Positions 38,639 through 48,080 of a DNA stretch of 64,000 nucleotides are shown piece after piece. Source of the DNA: Serratia rubidaea (lineage in GTDB: Bacteria; Pseudomonadota; Gammaproteobacteria; Enterobacterales; Enterobacteriaceae). The position numbers were made by a program, and so were the translations under genes. The stretch is from the NCBI GenBank assembly GCA_901472405.1, contig LR590463.1, positions 124,001-188,000 on the forward strand. The letters are read 5' to 3'. The first letter of the stretch is position 1, and each line of letters opens with the position of its first letter. A model generated the notes under the pieces. The model was not told the origin of the DNA. It saw only the letters and a list, made by a program, of their open reading frames with translations, and did no database searches.

Positions 38639-39619
38639 ATGGCGTTATTAAATGTAGATAAGCTTTCGGTGCACTTTGGTGACGAAGGCACGCCGTTCCG
38701 CGCGGTTGATCGCATCAGCTACAGCGTGGAGCAGGGGCAGGTCGTCGGCATTGTCGGCGAGTCCGGCTCCGGCAAGTCCGTCAGCTCGCTGGCGATCATG
38801 GGGCTGATTGACTACCCCGGCCGCGTTATGGCGGATAACCTGGCGTTCAACGGCCAGGATTTGCAGAAGCTGTCCGAGAAAGAGCGCCGCCAGCTGGTGG
38901 GGCGCCGAAGTGGCGATGATTTTCCAGGACCCGATGACCAGTCTGAACCCGTGCTACACCGTCGGTTTTCAGATTATGGAAGCGCTGAAGGTGCATCAGG
39001 GCGGCAGCCGCCGCACCCGCCGTCAGCGCGCGATCGATTTGCTGACGCAGGTGGGCATCCCCGACCCGGCGTCGCGGCTGGACGTTTACCCGCATCAGCT
39101 GTCCGGCGGGATGAGCCAGCGCGTGATGATCGCGATGGCGATCGCCTGCCGGCCCAAGCTGCTGATTGCCGATGAGCCGACCACCGCGCTGGACGTCACC
39201 ATCCAGGCGCAGATCATCGAGCTGCTGCTGGAGCTGCAGCAGCGTGAAAATATGGCGCTGGTGCTGATTACCCACGATCTGGCGCTGGTGGCGGAAGCGG
39301 CGCAGCACATTATCGTGATGTACGCCGGTCAGGTGGTGGAGTCCGCAAGGCGTCGGAAATCTTCCGCGCGCCGCGTCATCCGTATACTCAGGCGCTGCTG
39401 CGCGCGCTGCCGGAGTTCGCCGCCGACAAGGCGCGGCTGGCTTCGTTGCCGGGCGTGGTGCCGGGCAAGTATGACCGGCCGAGCGGCTGTCTGCTCAACC
39501 CGCGCTGCCCGTATGCCAACGAGCGCTGCCGCAATGAGGAGCCGGAACTGCGCAGCATTCCCGGCCGCCAGGTAAAATGTCACACGCCGCTGGATGATGC
39601 GGGGAGGCCGACCGTATGA
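38639..39619 (+). CDS. dppD: Dipeptide ABC transporter ATPase DppD (two compensating frameshifts)
   Basis: The repaired protein has 326 residues, as in E. coli. Walker A is GESGSGKS, the Q-loop is in [14 protein letters not shown], the signature is [16 protein letters not shown], Walker B is [12 protein letters not shown] and the switch His is in LITHDLAL. The C-terminus carries the cysteine-rich oligopeptide-transporter domain ([14 protein letters not shown]). An extra G at 38899-38902 and a missing G near 39344 shift the frame out and back. Its stop overlaps the dppF start (ATGA). Confidence 0.92.
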
Positions 39620-40599
39620 GCCAGAATCAACCTTTACTGCAGGCCACCGATCTGAAGAAGTACTACCCGGTGAAAAAGGGCCTGTTTGCGCCGGAACAGC
39701 TGGTGAAAGCGCTGGACGGCGTCTCCTTTACGCTGGAGCGCGGCAAGACGCTGGCAGTGGTGGGGGAGTCCGGCTGTGGCAAATCCACGCTGGGCCGCCT
39801 GCTGACGATGATCGAAACGCCGACCGACGGCGAGCTGTTTTATCAGGGGCAGGATCTGCTGCAGCCGGACGCCACGGCGGAAAAGCTGCGCCGGCAGAAG
39901 ATCCAGATTGTGTTCCAGAATCCTTACGGATCGCTCAACCCGCGTAAAAAGGTCGGGCAGATCCTGGAGGAGCCGCTGCTGATCAACACGCCGCTCAGCG
40001 CCGCCGAACGGCGGGAGAAAGCGTTGGCGATGATGGCCAAGGTCGGGCTGAAGACCGAGCATTACGACCGCTACCCGCACATGTTCTCCGGCGGTCAGCG
40101 GCAGCGTATCGCCATCGCCCGCGGGCTGATGCTGAACCCGGACGTGGTGATCGCCGATGAGCCGGTCTCCGCGCTGGACGTGTCGGTGCGGGCGCAGGTG
40201 CTGAACCTGATGATGGACCTGCAGCAGGAGCTGGGGCTGTCCTACGTGTTTATTTCGCACGACCTGTCGGTGGTGGAGCATATCGCCGACGAGGTGATGG
40301 TGATGTACCTGGGCGCTGCGTGGAGAAGGGCAGTAAGGACGCCATTTTCAACAATCCGCGCCATCCGTATACGCAGGCGCTGCTGTCGGCGACGCCGCGC
40401 CTGAACCCGGACATGCGTCGGGAGCGCATCAAGCTGAGCGGCTAGCTGCCCAGCCGATGAACCCGCCGCCGGGCTGCGCGTTCAACGCCGCTGCCGCCGG
40501 GCGTTCGGCGCCTGCACGCAGCGTCAGCCGCAGCTGCGGCAGTATGGCGAGCAGATGGTGGCGTGTTTTGCCGTCGATCAGGATGAGGAGCGCGGCTAA
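39616..40599 (+). CDS. dppF: Dipeptide ABC transporter ATPase DppF (frameshifts and an early TAG)
   Basis: Walker A is GESGCGKS, the signature [15 protein letters not shown], Walker [13 protein letters not shown] and the switch His in FISHDLSV, so this is the second ATPase of the Dpp transporter. Near 40313 one base is missing; in the corrected frame [20 protein letters not shown] continues, but a TAG at 40443-40445 stands where E. coli has GAG (SGELPSPLNPPPGC). After further small gaps the frame runs to TAA at 40597. The lost part is the C-terminal Cys-rich domain only. Either the consensus is poor here or the protein is shortened by about 50 residues. Confidence 0.88.
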
Positions 40600-40897
40600 T
40601 CCGCGTAAAAAGGCAGGGGCCGCCTCGGCGGCTTCTGCTGGTTAAATAAGACCGTCGGCGGTGGACGGAGAAAGGAGGCGGCCACGTTGACGGCTCGCGG
40701 AAACGTTAAATAACCTCGCCTGTTTATGTTAATAAATAGCGAAACCATGCAGGATAGCTAGCAGGGTAATTATTTTTTTAACGCGATCAAAGAGCAAAAT
40801 AGTATTTATATTCAGAATGTTCCTAACCGTGTTTTTACCCTCGTGAAAATAAAACGGGCGCATATTGTATGCGCCCGTTTGTTATTTAAGACTCGCG
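40600..40897. terminator. Intergenic region with bidirectional terminator between dppF and bcsG
   Basis: The 298 bases hold no gene. A 13-bp perfect stem (AAACGGGCGCATA at 40852-40864 with TATGCGCCCGTTT at 40868-40880) closes a three-base loop and has A/T-rich flanks on both sides. It serves the convergent dpp and bcsGFE units. Confidence 0.85.
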
Positions 40898-42559
40898 TTA
40901 TTGCGGGTAAGGCACCCAGTCGCCGCCGTTAAGGCGAATATAGATTTTTCCCTGATACTCCATCACCACCGCATTATCATTTTCTGAAATGGGCGCGGTC
41001 TGCGGCAGGCCCTGGGTCAGCGTCTGCCAGTCCACCCGATCGGCGCTGAAGGCTTTGCCGTCGACCAGGCGCGCCACCAGTTCGGAAATCGCCAGATAGC
41101 TGCTTGGCGTTTTCACCTGCAGCGGGCTGCCGGGGTGCGCCGCGCTCATGCCGACCAGCTTAATGCCGACCGGAATATGGGTGATGCTCGGGCTGGGGAT
41201 ATCGCGCAGGCCGGACATCTGCATTTTGTCGCCGACCAGCGCCGCGCCGTGCTCCGGCACGATAACCACCATCACTTTACGGCCGGATTTCTCCAGCTGG
41301 TCGAGGAAGGTGTTCAGCTGATCGAACAGCTGCTGCGCGCGCGGCGCGTATTCGGCGGTCTTTTTCGAGCCGACGGCGCGGTTGCCGTCGTGCAGCGGAA
41401 TCAGGTTGAAGAAGGTCGCGGTGCGCGCCTCGCCGCCGTTTTGCTGCTGCTCCAGCCAGCGGTTCAGCAGCTGCAGGTCGTTGTAAATCGGTTCGCCGTC
41501 AAACGAGGCCAGCTCATTGCCGATGCCGGCCTGCGACATCAGCGGCGCCTGCATATCGCCCTGCTCGCGCAGCTCTTTCAGGTAGTTGCCGAACACGCCG
41601 GAGTGGTCCATCATCAGCTGCTCTTTGAAGCCAAGTTTCGCCAGATTATCAAACAGATAGCACTGCTGATTCACCGGCTGGTACAGGTCGCGGTGCGACG
41701 TCTGGCCGCAGCTGGCGCGCAGCAGACGAATCGACGCCGGGCCGCTGTAGGCGGTCGCCGAGTTGAAGTTGTCGAACATGATGTCCATTTTGGACCACAG
41801 CGGGTGGTTCTGCAGCCCGGAGGCCTCAATGTCTGACCAGGCCAGCGAGCAGATATTGATCACCAGCAGGTCGAACGGCTGGGCATCGGCCGGCAGCGAC
41901 GCCGGGAAGGCGGTGGCGCGCTTTTTCTCCAGCTGATAGAACTGGTCGAGGTAGGCCGTCAGATTGGCGCTGGTCGGCGGCCCGCTGGCGACGGGCTGCT
42001 GACCGTCGGCCTCGCCGGCACCGGGTGTCGGCGTGGCTGAAGGCGGCGGCGTGGCGGCGGTGCTGGGAGCGGATGGCAGCAGCGAAAACGCCGGGCCGCC
42101 GACCGCCAGCAGATTGAGCCACACCAGCGCCGCGACGGTAAACACCGTCACGCGGACCCACTGCGATAGGAACAGGTAGCCGATCAGCGCCACAAAGGCC
42201 GCGCCGACCATCTGCCAGTTGATAAAGCGCGTTACCAGTTCCAGCAGGTAGTCGGCGCTGAAGCCGGCCAGCTGCGAGCCCTGGCTGAGAATGCTGCTGA
42301 GGCCCGGCAGCCAGGTGTCGTGATAAAACAGCGCGATGCCGATCGGCACCGCCAGCCAGTGACGCCAGCGGTGCAGCCGCAGTGAGGGGATCGGCATCAG
42401 CAGGAAGGCCATAAACACCAGGTTGGCCAGCGGGTGGAAGTTCAGATAGCCGAACCACAGCAGGCCGAATTTAATCAGAAAATAGTAGTTCCAGCCGCCG
42501 AGACCGCGCCAGTAGCGCCACAGCGCGTGCGTGGTGTGCGTCGTGTTTTTATCGTTCAT
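40898..42559 (-). CDS. bcsG: Cellulose phosphoethanolamine transferase BcsG
   Basis: The 553-residue protein has an N-terminal membrane domain of about five helices (residues 25-160), a Pro/Ala/Thr-rich linker (about 165-200) and a periplasmic alkaline-phosphatase-like domain. The nucleophile Ser lies in SATAYSGPASIRLLRASCGQ and metal-binding residues in VVIVPEHGAALVGDKM. It transfers phosphoethanolamine from lipids to cellulose as the polymer leaves the synthase. It overlaps bcsF by four bases (ATGA), so the genes are translationally coupled. The frame is intact and full-length. Confidence 0.95.
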   Translation of the reverse strand: MNDKNTTHTTHALWRYWRGLGGWNYYFLIKFGLLWFGYLNFHPLANLVFMAFLLMPIPSLRLHRWRHWLAVPIGIALFYHDTWLPGLSSILSQGSQLAGFSADYLLELVTRFINWQMVGAAFVALIGYLFLSQWVRVTVFTVAALVWLNLLAVGGPAFSLLPSAPSTAATPPPSATPTPGAGEADGQQPVASGPPTSANLTAYLDQFYQLEKKRATAFPASLPADAQPFDLLVINICSLAWSDIEASGLQNHPLWSKMDIMFDNFNSATAYSGPASIRLLRASCGQTSHRDLYQPVNQQCYLFDNLAKLGFKEQLMMDHSGVFGNYLKELREQGDMQAPLMSQAGIGNELASFDGEPIYNDLQLLNRWLEQQQNGGEARTATFFNLIPLHDGNRAVGSKKTAEYAPRAQQLFDQLNTFLDQLEKSGRKVMVVIVPEHGAALVGDKMQMSGLRDIPSPSITHIPVGIKLVGMSAAHPGSPLQVKTPSSYLAISELVARLVDGKAFSADRVDWQTLTQGLPQTAPISENDNAVVMEYQGKIYIRLNGGDWVPYPQ

Positions 42560-42759
42560 TGCGGTTTCTTACGCTTAATCTGAGAGGTGGAACCGTCGCG
42601 CGACCACAGTCCGGCCGACTGCAGGTAACGCGGTGAAAGAACACGGTTTTTCATATTCCGCCAGCCGTGGGGAAAGCGGCGGCGCAGCGCATAGCCCAGG
42701 GGAAGAAAGATAATGGCGCACAGCAGCACCAGCTGCACAATGTCGTCCAGATTGATCAT
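42556..42759 (-). CDS. bcsF: Cellulose biosynthesis membrane peptide BcsF
   Basis: This 67-residue protein has one N-terminal membrane helix (DIVQLVLLCAIIFLPLGYAL) and a basic cytoplasmic tail (RRRFPHGWRNMKNRV). In E. coli, BcsF recruits BcsE and helps BcsG activity at the membrane. It overlaps bcsE upstream and bcsG downstream by four bases each. Confidence 0.93.
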   Translation of the reverse strand: MINLDDIVQLVLLCAIIFLPLGYALRRRFPHGWRNMKNRVLSPRYLQSAGLWSRDGSTSQIKRKKPQ

Positions 42760-44308
42760 GCCGGTTTCTCCTGAGCGGCGGACAGGGTGATGGCGACCGG
42801 CCGGCGGCGCTCGGGCGGCGCGGCGTCCGCGCTTTTCGCCGCCGCGCCGGCGACGATCGGCGTTTCCTGCCGGGCGGGGCGGCGATGCCCTGCGCCATGC
42901 GTTTGATTTCCGAGTTGATATCGGCGTCCTGATACCACACCACGCGGTTGCTGAAGGCTTCCTCCACCGGCAGGCGCAGGATATGCCGCAGCGCGGTGTC
43001 CAGGTCGTTGATGCGGCAGGTGGAAAGGAACAGCAGCAGCCGTCCCTGCGCTACGGTCATCACGTCGCCGAAGCGGCGCAGCTGACACAGCGTCATCGCC
43101 TGCTCGGCGCGCAGCCCCGGCGCCGGACGCAGCGCCACCATCACGCCTTTGCCGTCTTCCGGCAGCAGGGTATTGCCCATCAGCGAATGCACCGCCGCGG
43201 TGAAGTCATCGGGACGCAGGTAGCCCTTCAACTGCAGCGGACGCAGGCCGGACAGCAGCACGTCGATATCCGTCGGCACGTGGCGCGAGAAGCGCTGCCC
43301 CTGGATGCCTTCCAGCATGGTGAGAAAACGCGACAGCGGCGCGACGTGCGGTACGATCAGGTTGGCGCCGCAGGCCAGCAGCAGGCGTTCGTCGCTGTAG
43401 CGCAGGCTGGCGCGCATTTCGCGCACCACGATTTTCAACCCGTTGCCGCGCTGCCGGCGCAGGCTGTGGATCTGCTGCGCCAGCGTCTCAATCTCTTCGC
43501 TGTGGTACAGGGCGAACACCAGCGTGGCGGACAGCATCAGCATGCCCTGCTGCGCCAGCTGGGCGTTGTTTGCCAGCAGCTGCCAGTTGGCTGACAGCGG
43601 CGGCGCGCCTTCCAGCACGCGCTGCTCCGCCAGATAGAGGTGGTCGTCGTTGCGCGCGGCGCTGGGAACGGGTTTTTGGTCGTCTTCCCCCTGCCAGCCC
43701 TGCTGTGCGGCGTACAGCGTCAGCAGCTGGTTGGCGTTGACGCCGCTTGCCGTCCCCCACCAGTTCACCAGGTATTGCGCGCTGTCCTGCTGCCACTGCA
43801 GGTTGGCCAGCCCGTCCAGCACGCGGTGCTGCGCCGCCAGCTGGCCACGCAGTTTATTCACGCCGTTGCCGTGGCTGAGCACCACCAGGGTGCACTGGCG
43901 GCGGCGCAGCCAGTGGCCCAGTTCGCGCAGCCAGGCGTGAATTTCGTCGCGGGTGAAGGTCTGCCACAGGCTGGCGTGGGCCAGCAGGATCAGCAGGCGG
44001 TTGCGCGGTTTCAGCGCGCGCGTCAGATCGTCGCTGAGGCTCAGCAGCGCGGCTTTTTTTTCCGGCAGGGTGTACAGCGGCAGCTTGTGCAGCGCCGGCG
44101 ACGCCAGGTCATTCAGCAGCGCGTCGGGTCGCTCGCCGCTGCAGATTAAGGCGGCGCGGCTGTCGGCGGATTGCGCGGCGATGATCTGACGGCAAAGCAG
44201 GTTGGCGTCGAGTTGGCGGTCGCTATTAATCCAATAAAATCCAGGGGACTGCATGACAGAAAGTTCTTCCCAAATCTGTCGTATTCCTAATGAGAAAGAG
44301 TGCGCCAT
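42756..44308 (-). CDS. bcsE: c-di-GMP-binding cellulose regulator BcsE (one frameshift)
   Basis: The repaired protein has about 517 residues. An N-terminal receiver/NTPase-like part is followed by the GIL domain, whose c-di-GMP motif RxGD appears as QLRRFGDVMTVAQGRLLLFL. BcsE raises cellulose output by loading c-di-GMP onto the synthase complex. Near the C-terminus the G-run 42875-42878 (minus-strand C-run) lacks one base; the corrected tail (ARQETPIVAGAAAKSADAAP) ends at a TGA overlapping bcsF. Otherwise the long frame would read falsely through bcsF. The start at 44308 is uncertain because an internal ATG (MQSPGFYWIN) 54 bases later is also possible. Confidence 0.9.
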
Positions 44309-44510
44309 AGGTTTTTCTACTTTCGTTGAAAGCGTCGCGGGTCAATAACTGGCAACTGGATTAAACTAATAAACGATTGTAACATTGCCATCAATAATAA
44401 CAAATTCACCACCCGATCAATAATGTCCGTTAGGATTCATCTTATTGGGCATTTCTTTCCATATCATTGCTATAGTTATGTAATCTTAGCCTATTTTCAG
44501 AGAGCGCAGG

Positions 44511-44702
44511 ATGGATAATCAATTAATACGCACCGATGCGGATTTATCGCCGGAAATGCCGGATGACCTGCAGGCGCTGCGTCACGCTTTCTCCTTACCC
44601 CCATTACGTTATATCGATATTTTGCAGCAGGAACGTTTAATGCAAACGATGGCGCATTGGCCGCTGCTGGATGAATTGTCCAAAGAATCAGGGAGTCACT
44701 AA
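44511..44702 (+). CDS. bcsR: Cellulose synthase regulator BcsR
   Basis: The 63-residue protein contains LRHAFSLPPLRYIDI and ends LLDELSKESGSH, as in E. coli BcsR. It forms a stable complex with BcsQ that holds BcsE and the synthase at the pole or membrane. It starts the plus-strand bcs operon; the 200-bp gap to bcsE must contain promoters for both directions. bcsQ begins three bases after its stop. Confidence 0.93.
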   Translation: MDNQLIRTDADLSPEMPDDLQALRHAFSLPPLRYIDILQQERLMQTMAHWPLLDELSKESGSH

Positions 44703-44705
44703 TTT

Positions 44706-45425
44706 ATGCCGGTAATTGCGCTGCAGGGGATGCGGGGCGGAATAGGAACGACGTCGGTAACGGCGGCGCTGGCCTGGGCATTTCAGCAATTGGGCGAATC
44801 GGTGCTGGCGATTGACTGCTCGGCGGATAATTTACTGCGCCTGCATTTCAACACGCCGTTCGCGCTGGCGCGCGGCTGGGCGCGTGCGGAGCTGGACGGC
44901 GACGACTGGCGGCAGGGGGCGATGCGCTATAGCGAAAACCTCGACTTTCTGCCGTTCGGCCGGCTGGACGCCGCCGAGCGGCGTAACCTGCCGCCGGCCT
45001 CGTGGCGGGAAAAGATCCGTCAGCTGCAGGCGGCCGGGCGCTATCGCTGGATCCTGCTGGACGTGCCGGCGGGCGACGATGCGCCGGCGCGACAGGCGCT
45101 TGACGCCGCCGACCGGGCGCTGGTGCTGCTGACGCCTGACGCCAACTGCCACACGCGCCTGCATCAGCAGCCGCTGCCGGCGCACGGCCATTTTCTGATT
45201 AATCATTACAACCCGCACAGCCAGCTGCAGCAGGATCTGCATCAGCTGTGGCTGCAGAGCCTGCCTAACCTGCTGCCGGTGATGGTGCACCGCGACGAGG
45301 CGCTGGCGGAGGCGCTGGCGATGAAACAGCCGCTGGGAGAGTACCGCCCGGAAAGCCTGGCGGCGGATGAAATTCTGACGCTGGCCAACTGGTGCCTGCT
45401 GCACCTGCAGGACGGCGCCGCATGA
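44706..45425 (+). CDS. bcsQ: MinD-like ATPase BcsQ
   Basis: This 239-residue ParA/MinD-family protein has the P-loop GMRGGIGTTSVTAALAWAFQ. As in E. coli BcsQ, Thr stands where most P-loops have Lys (GIGTTS), a family feature and not an error. RWILLDVPAGDD provides the Walker B-like Asp. With BcsR it is needed for synthase assembly at the membrane. Its stop overlaps the bcsA ATG (ATGA). Confidence 0.95.
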   Translation: MPVIALQGMRGGIGTTSVTAALAWAFQQLGESVLAIDCSADNLLRLHFNTPFALARGWARAELDGDDWRQGAMRYSENLDFLPFGRLDAAERRNLPPASWREKIRQLQAAGRYRWILLDVPAGDDAPARQALDAADRALVLLTPDANCHTRLHQQPLPAHGHFLINHYNPHSQLQQDLHQLWLQSLPNLLPVMVHRDEALAEALAMKQPLGEYRPESLAADEILTLANWCLLHLQDGAA

Positions 45426-48023
45426 GCCGGGTGATGAACCTGCTGTTGATGCCGCCGGTCTATCAGGCGGTGCAGGCGCGCTATCGCGGCTACCGGCGCA
45501 GCGGTTCATCGGCGCTGACCGCCCTGCTGACCACGCTGCTGGTGGTCTGCGGCTGGACGCTGCTGCGCTTTGAGTCGCCGGCCTGGCAGCGCATCCGCGC
45601 CGGCCGGGCTTACTGGTTCCCGCACCTGTCCCCAGCCGGCCGCGTCCGGCCGACGCGCTGCGCTATCTGCTGCAGGCGCTGTGGCTGCTGCTGTTTCGCA
45701 GCGGACGCGTCCGCGCACGCGGTTTACCTTCAGCGGCTGGCGCAGCCTGCGCCTGCGCTACCTCAATGCGATGCAGCGCCTGCCGCACCGGCTGGCGGAG
45801 GCCGGCGTCGAGCAGCGGACCACGGCGCGCCTGGGGCGGATGAACCGCCATGTGCGCCGCATCCTGTTTATCTTGGCCGGCGTGCTGGCGGCGCTGCTGG
45901 CGCTGCTGTGCATCTCCCAGCCGTTCGACCTGTCGGCGCAGTTTGTGTTTGTGCTGCTGCTGTGGGGGATTGCGCTGGTGGTGCGGCGGGTGCCGGGGCG
46001 TCTGCCGGCGCTGATGCTGATCGTGCTGTCGCTGACCGTCTCCTGCCGCTATCTGTGGTGGCGCTATACCGCCACGCTGAACTGGGATGACCCGCTCAGC
46101 CTGACCTGCGGCCTGCTGCTGCTGGTGGCGGAAACCTACGCCTGGGTGGTGCTGGTGCTGGGCTATTTCCAGACCGTGTGGCCGCTGAACCGTCAGCCGG
46201 TCGAGATGCCGCCGGACAGTAGCCGCTGGCCGACGGTCGACCTGATGGTGCCGACCTACAACGAAGATCTCAGCGTGGTGAAGCCGACCATCTACGCCGC
46301 GCTAGGCATCGACTGGCCGCGTGACAAGCTGAATATCTTTATTCTGGACGACGGCAACCGTCCGGAGTTCCGCGCCTTCGCCGAGGAGGTGGGGGTGAAA
46401 TACATTGCGCGCGCGACGCACGAGCATGCCAAGGCCGGTAATATCAACCACGCGCTGCAGCACGCCGACGGCGAATTCGTGGCGATTTTCGACTGCGACC
46501 ACGTGCCGACGCGCTCTTTCCTGCAGCTGACCATGGGCTGGTTCTTTAAAGACAGCAAGCTGGCGATGCTGCAGACGCCGCACCACTTCTTCTCGCCGGA
46601 TCCGTTTGAGCGCAACCTGGGACGGTTCCGCCAGACGCCGAACGAAGGCACGCTGTTTTACGGGCTGGTGCAGGACGGCAACGATATGTGGGACGCCACC
46701 TTCTTCTGTGGCTCCTGCGCCATTTTGCGGCGTACGGCGCTGGATGAGATCGGCGGCATCGCGGTGGAAACCGTCACGGAGGACGCCCACACCTCGCTGC
46801 GTCTGCACCGTCTGGGCTACACCTCGGCCTATATCCGCATTCCGCAGGCGGCCGGGCTGGCGACCGAAAGCCTGTCGGCGCATATCGGCCAGCGCATCCG
46901 CTGGGCGCGCGGCATGGTGCAAATCTTCCGGCTGGATAATCCGCTGTTCGGCAAGGGGCTGAAGCTGGCGCAGCGCCTGTGTTACGCCAACGCTATGCTG
47001 CACTTCCTGTCGGGCATTCCGCGGCTGATCTTCCTGACCGCGCCGCTGGCGTTTCTGCTGCTGCACGCCTATATCATTTTCGCCCCGGCGCTGGCCATCG
47101 CGCTGTACGTGCTGCCGCATATGATCCACTCCAGCCTGACCAACTCGCGTATTCAGGGCAAATACCGCCACTCGTTCTGGAGCGAAATCTACGAAACGGT
47201 GCTGGCGTGGTATATCGCCCGGCCGACCACCGTGGCGCTGTTTAACCCGCACAAGGGCAAGTTCAACGTCACCGCCAAGGGCGGACTGGTGGCCGAGGAG
47301 CACGTCGACTGGGTGATCACCCGGCCGTATATGGCGCTGGTGCTGTTGAACCTGGCCGGCCTGTGCTTCGGCATCTGGCGCATGATGTACGGCCCGGCGG
47401 ACGAGGTGATGACGGTAATCGTCAGCCTGGTGTGGGTGCTGTACAACATGACCATTCTCGGCGGGGCAGTGGCGGTGGCGGTGGAAGCCAAGCAGGTGCG
47501 TCAGTCGCACCGGGTGGAAATCGCCATGCCGGCCGCGCTGTCGTGTGAGGACGGCCACCTGTATCCCTGCACGCTGCGCGATTACTCCGACGGCGGCGTC
47601 GGCGTGGAGATGCGCCTGCCGGATCGGCTGAAAGAGGGCGACAAGGTCGGGCTGCTGCTGCGGCGCGGCCGGCAGGAGTACAGCTTCCCCTGCGTGGTGA
47701 CGCGCGCCTTCGGCGCCAAGGTCGGGCTGCGGATGGTGGCGCTGACCACCCGTCAGCATATTGATTTTATTCAGTGCACGTTTGCCCGCGCCGATACCTG
47801 GGCGCTGTGGCAGGACGGATTCCCTGAGGACAAGCCGATCGACAGCCTGCGCGACGTGCTGGCGCTGGGTTTCCGCGGCTACCTGCGGATGGCGGACTAT
47901 GCGCCGCCGCGGGTGCGCGGCGTGCTGGTCGGCGCGATGTCGCTGCTGAGCTGGCTGCTGTCGTTTATCCCGCACGGCGTCGGGCGCAGCGCGACGTTCA
48001 GCCAGAAAGAAACCGTGGTGTAG
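45422..48023 (+). CDS. bcsA: Cellulose synthase catalytic subunit BcsA (two frameshifts near the N-terminus)
   Basis: The reconstructed protein has about 866 residues. It carries N-terminal membrane helices, then the GT2 domain with LDDGNRPEF, the donor Asp pair in FDCDHVPTRS, the catalytic base in VTEDAHTSLR and QRIRWARGM, then more helices and a PilZ domain (RQSHRVEIAMP and LRDYSDGGVGVEM) that binds c-di-GMP. It polymerises UDP-glucose and threads cellulose across the inner membrane. A missing C at 45630-45633 and a second change near 45715 break the first 100 residues; motifs there agree after repair. BcsB follows 57 bases later. Confidence 0.94.
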
Positions 48024-48080
48024 GCCGTGTAACAACAGCCGGCGGGCTTCCGCGCCGGCGCTAACTTTGATGATGATACG

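Noticed and set aside
44706..45425. BcsQ inactive because the P-loop lacks the usual Lys
   Set aside because: The same GTT sequence occurs in functional E. coli BcsQ, so it is a family trait.
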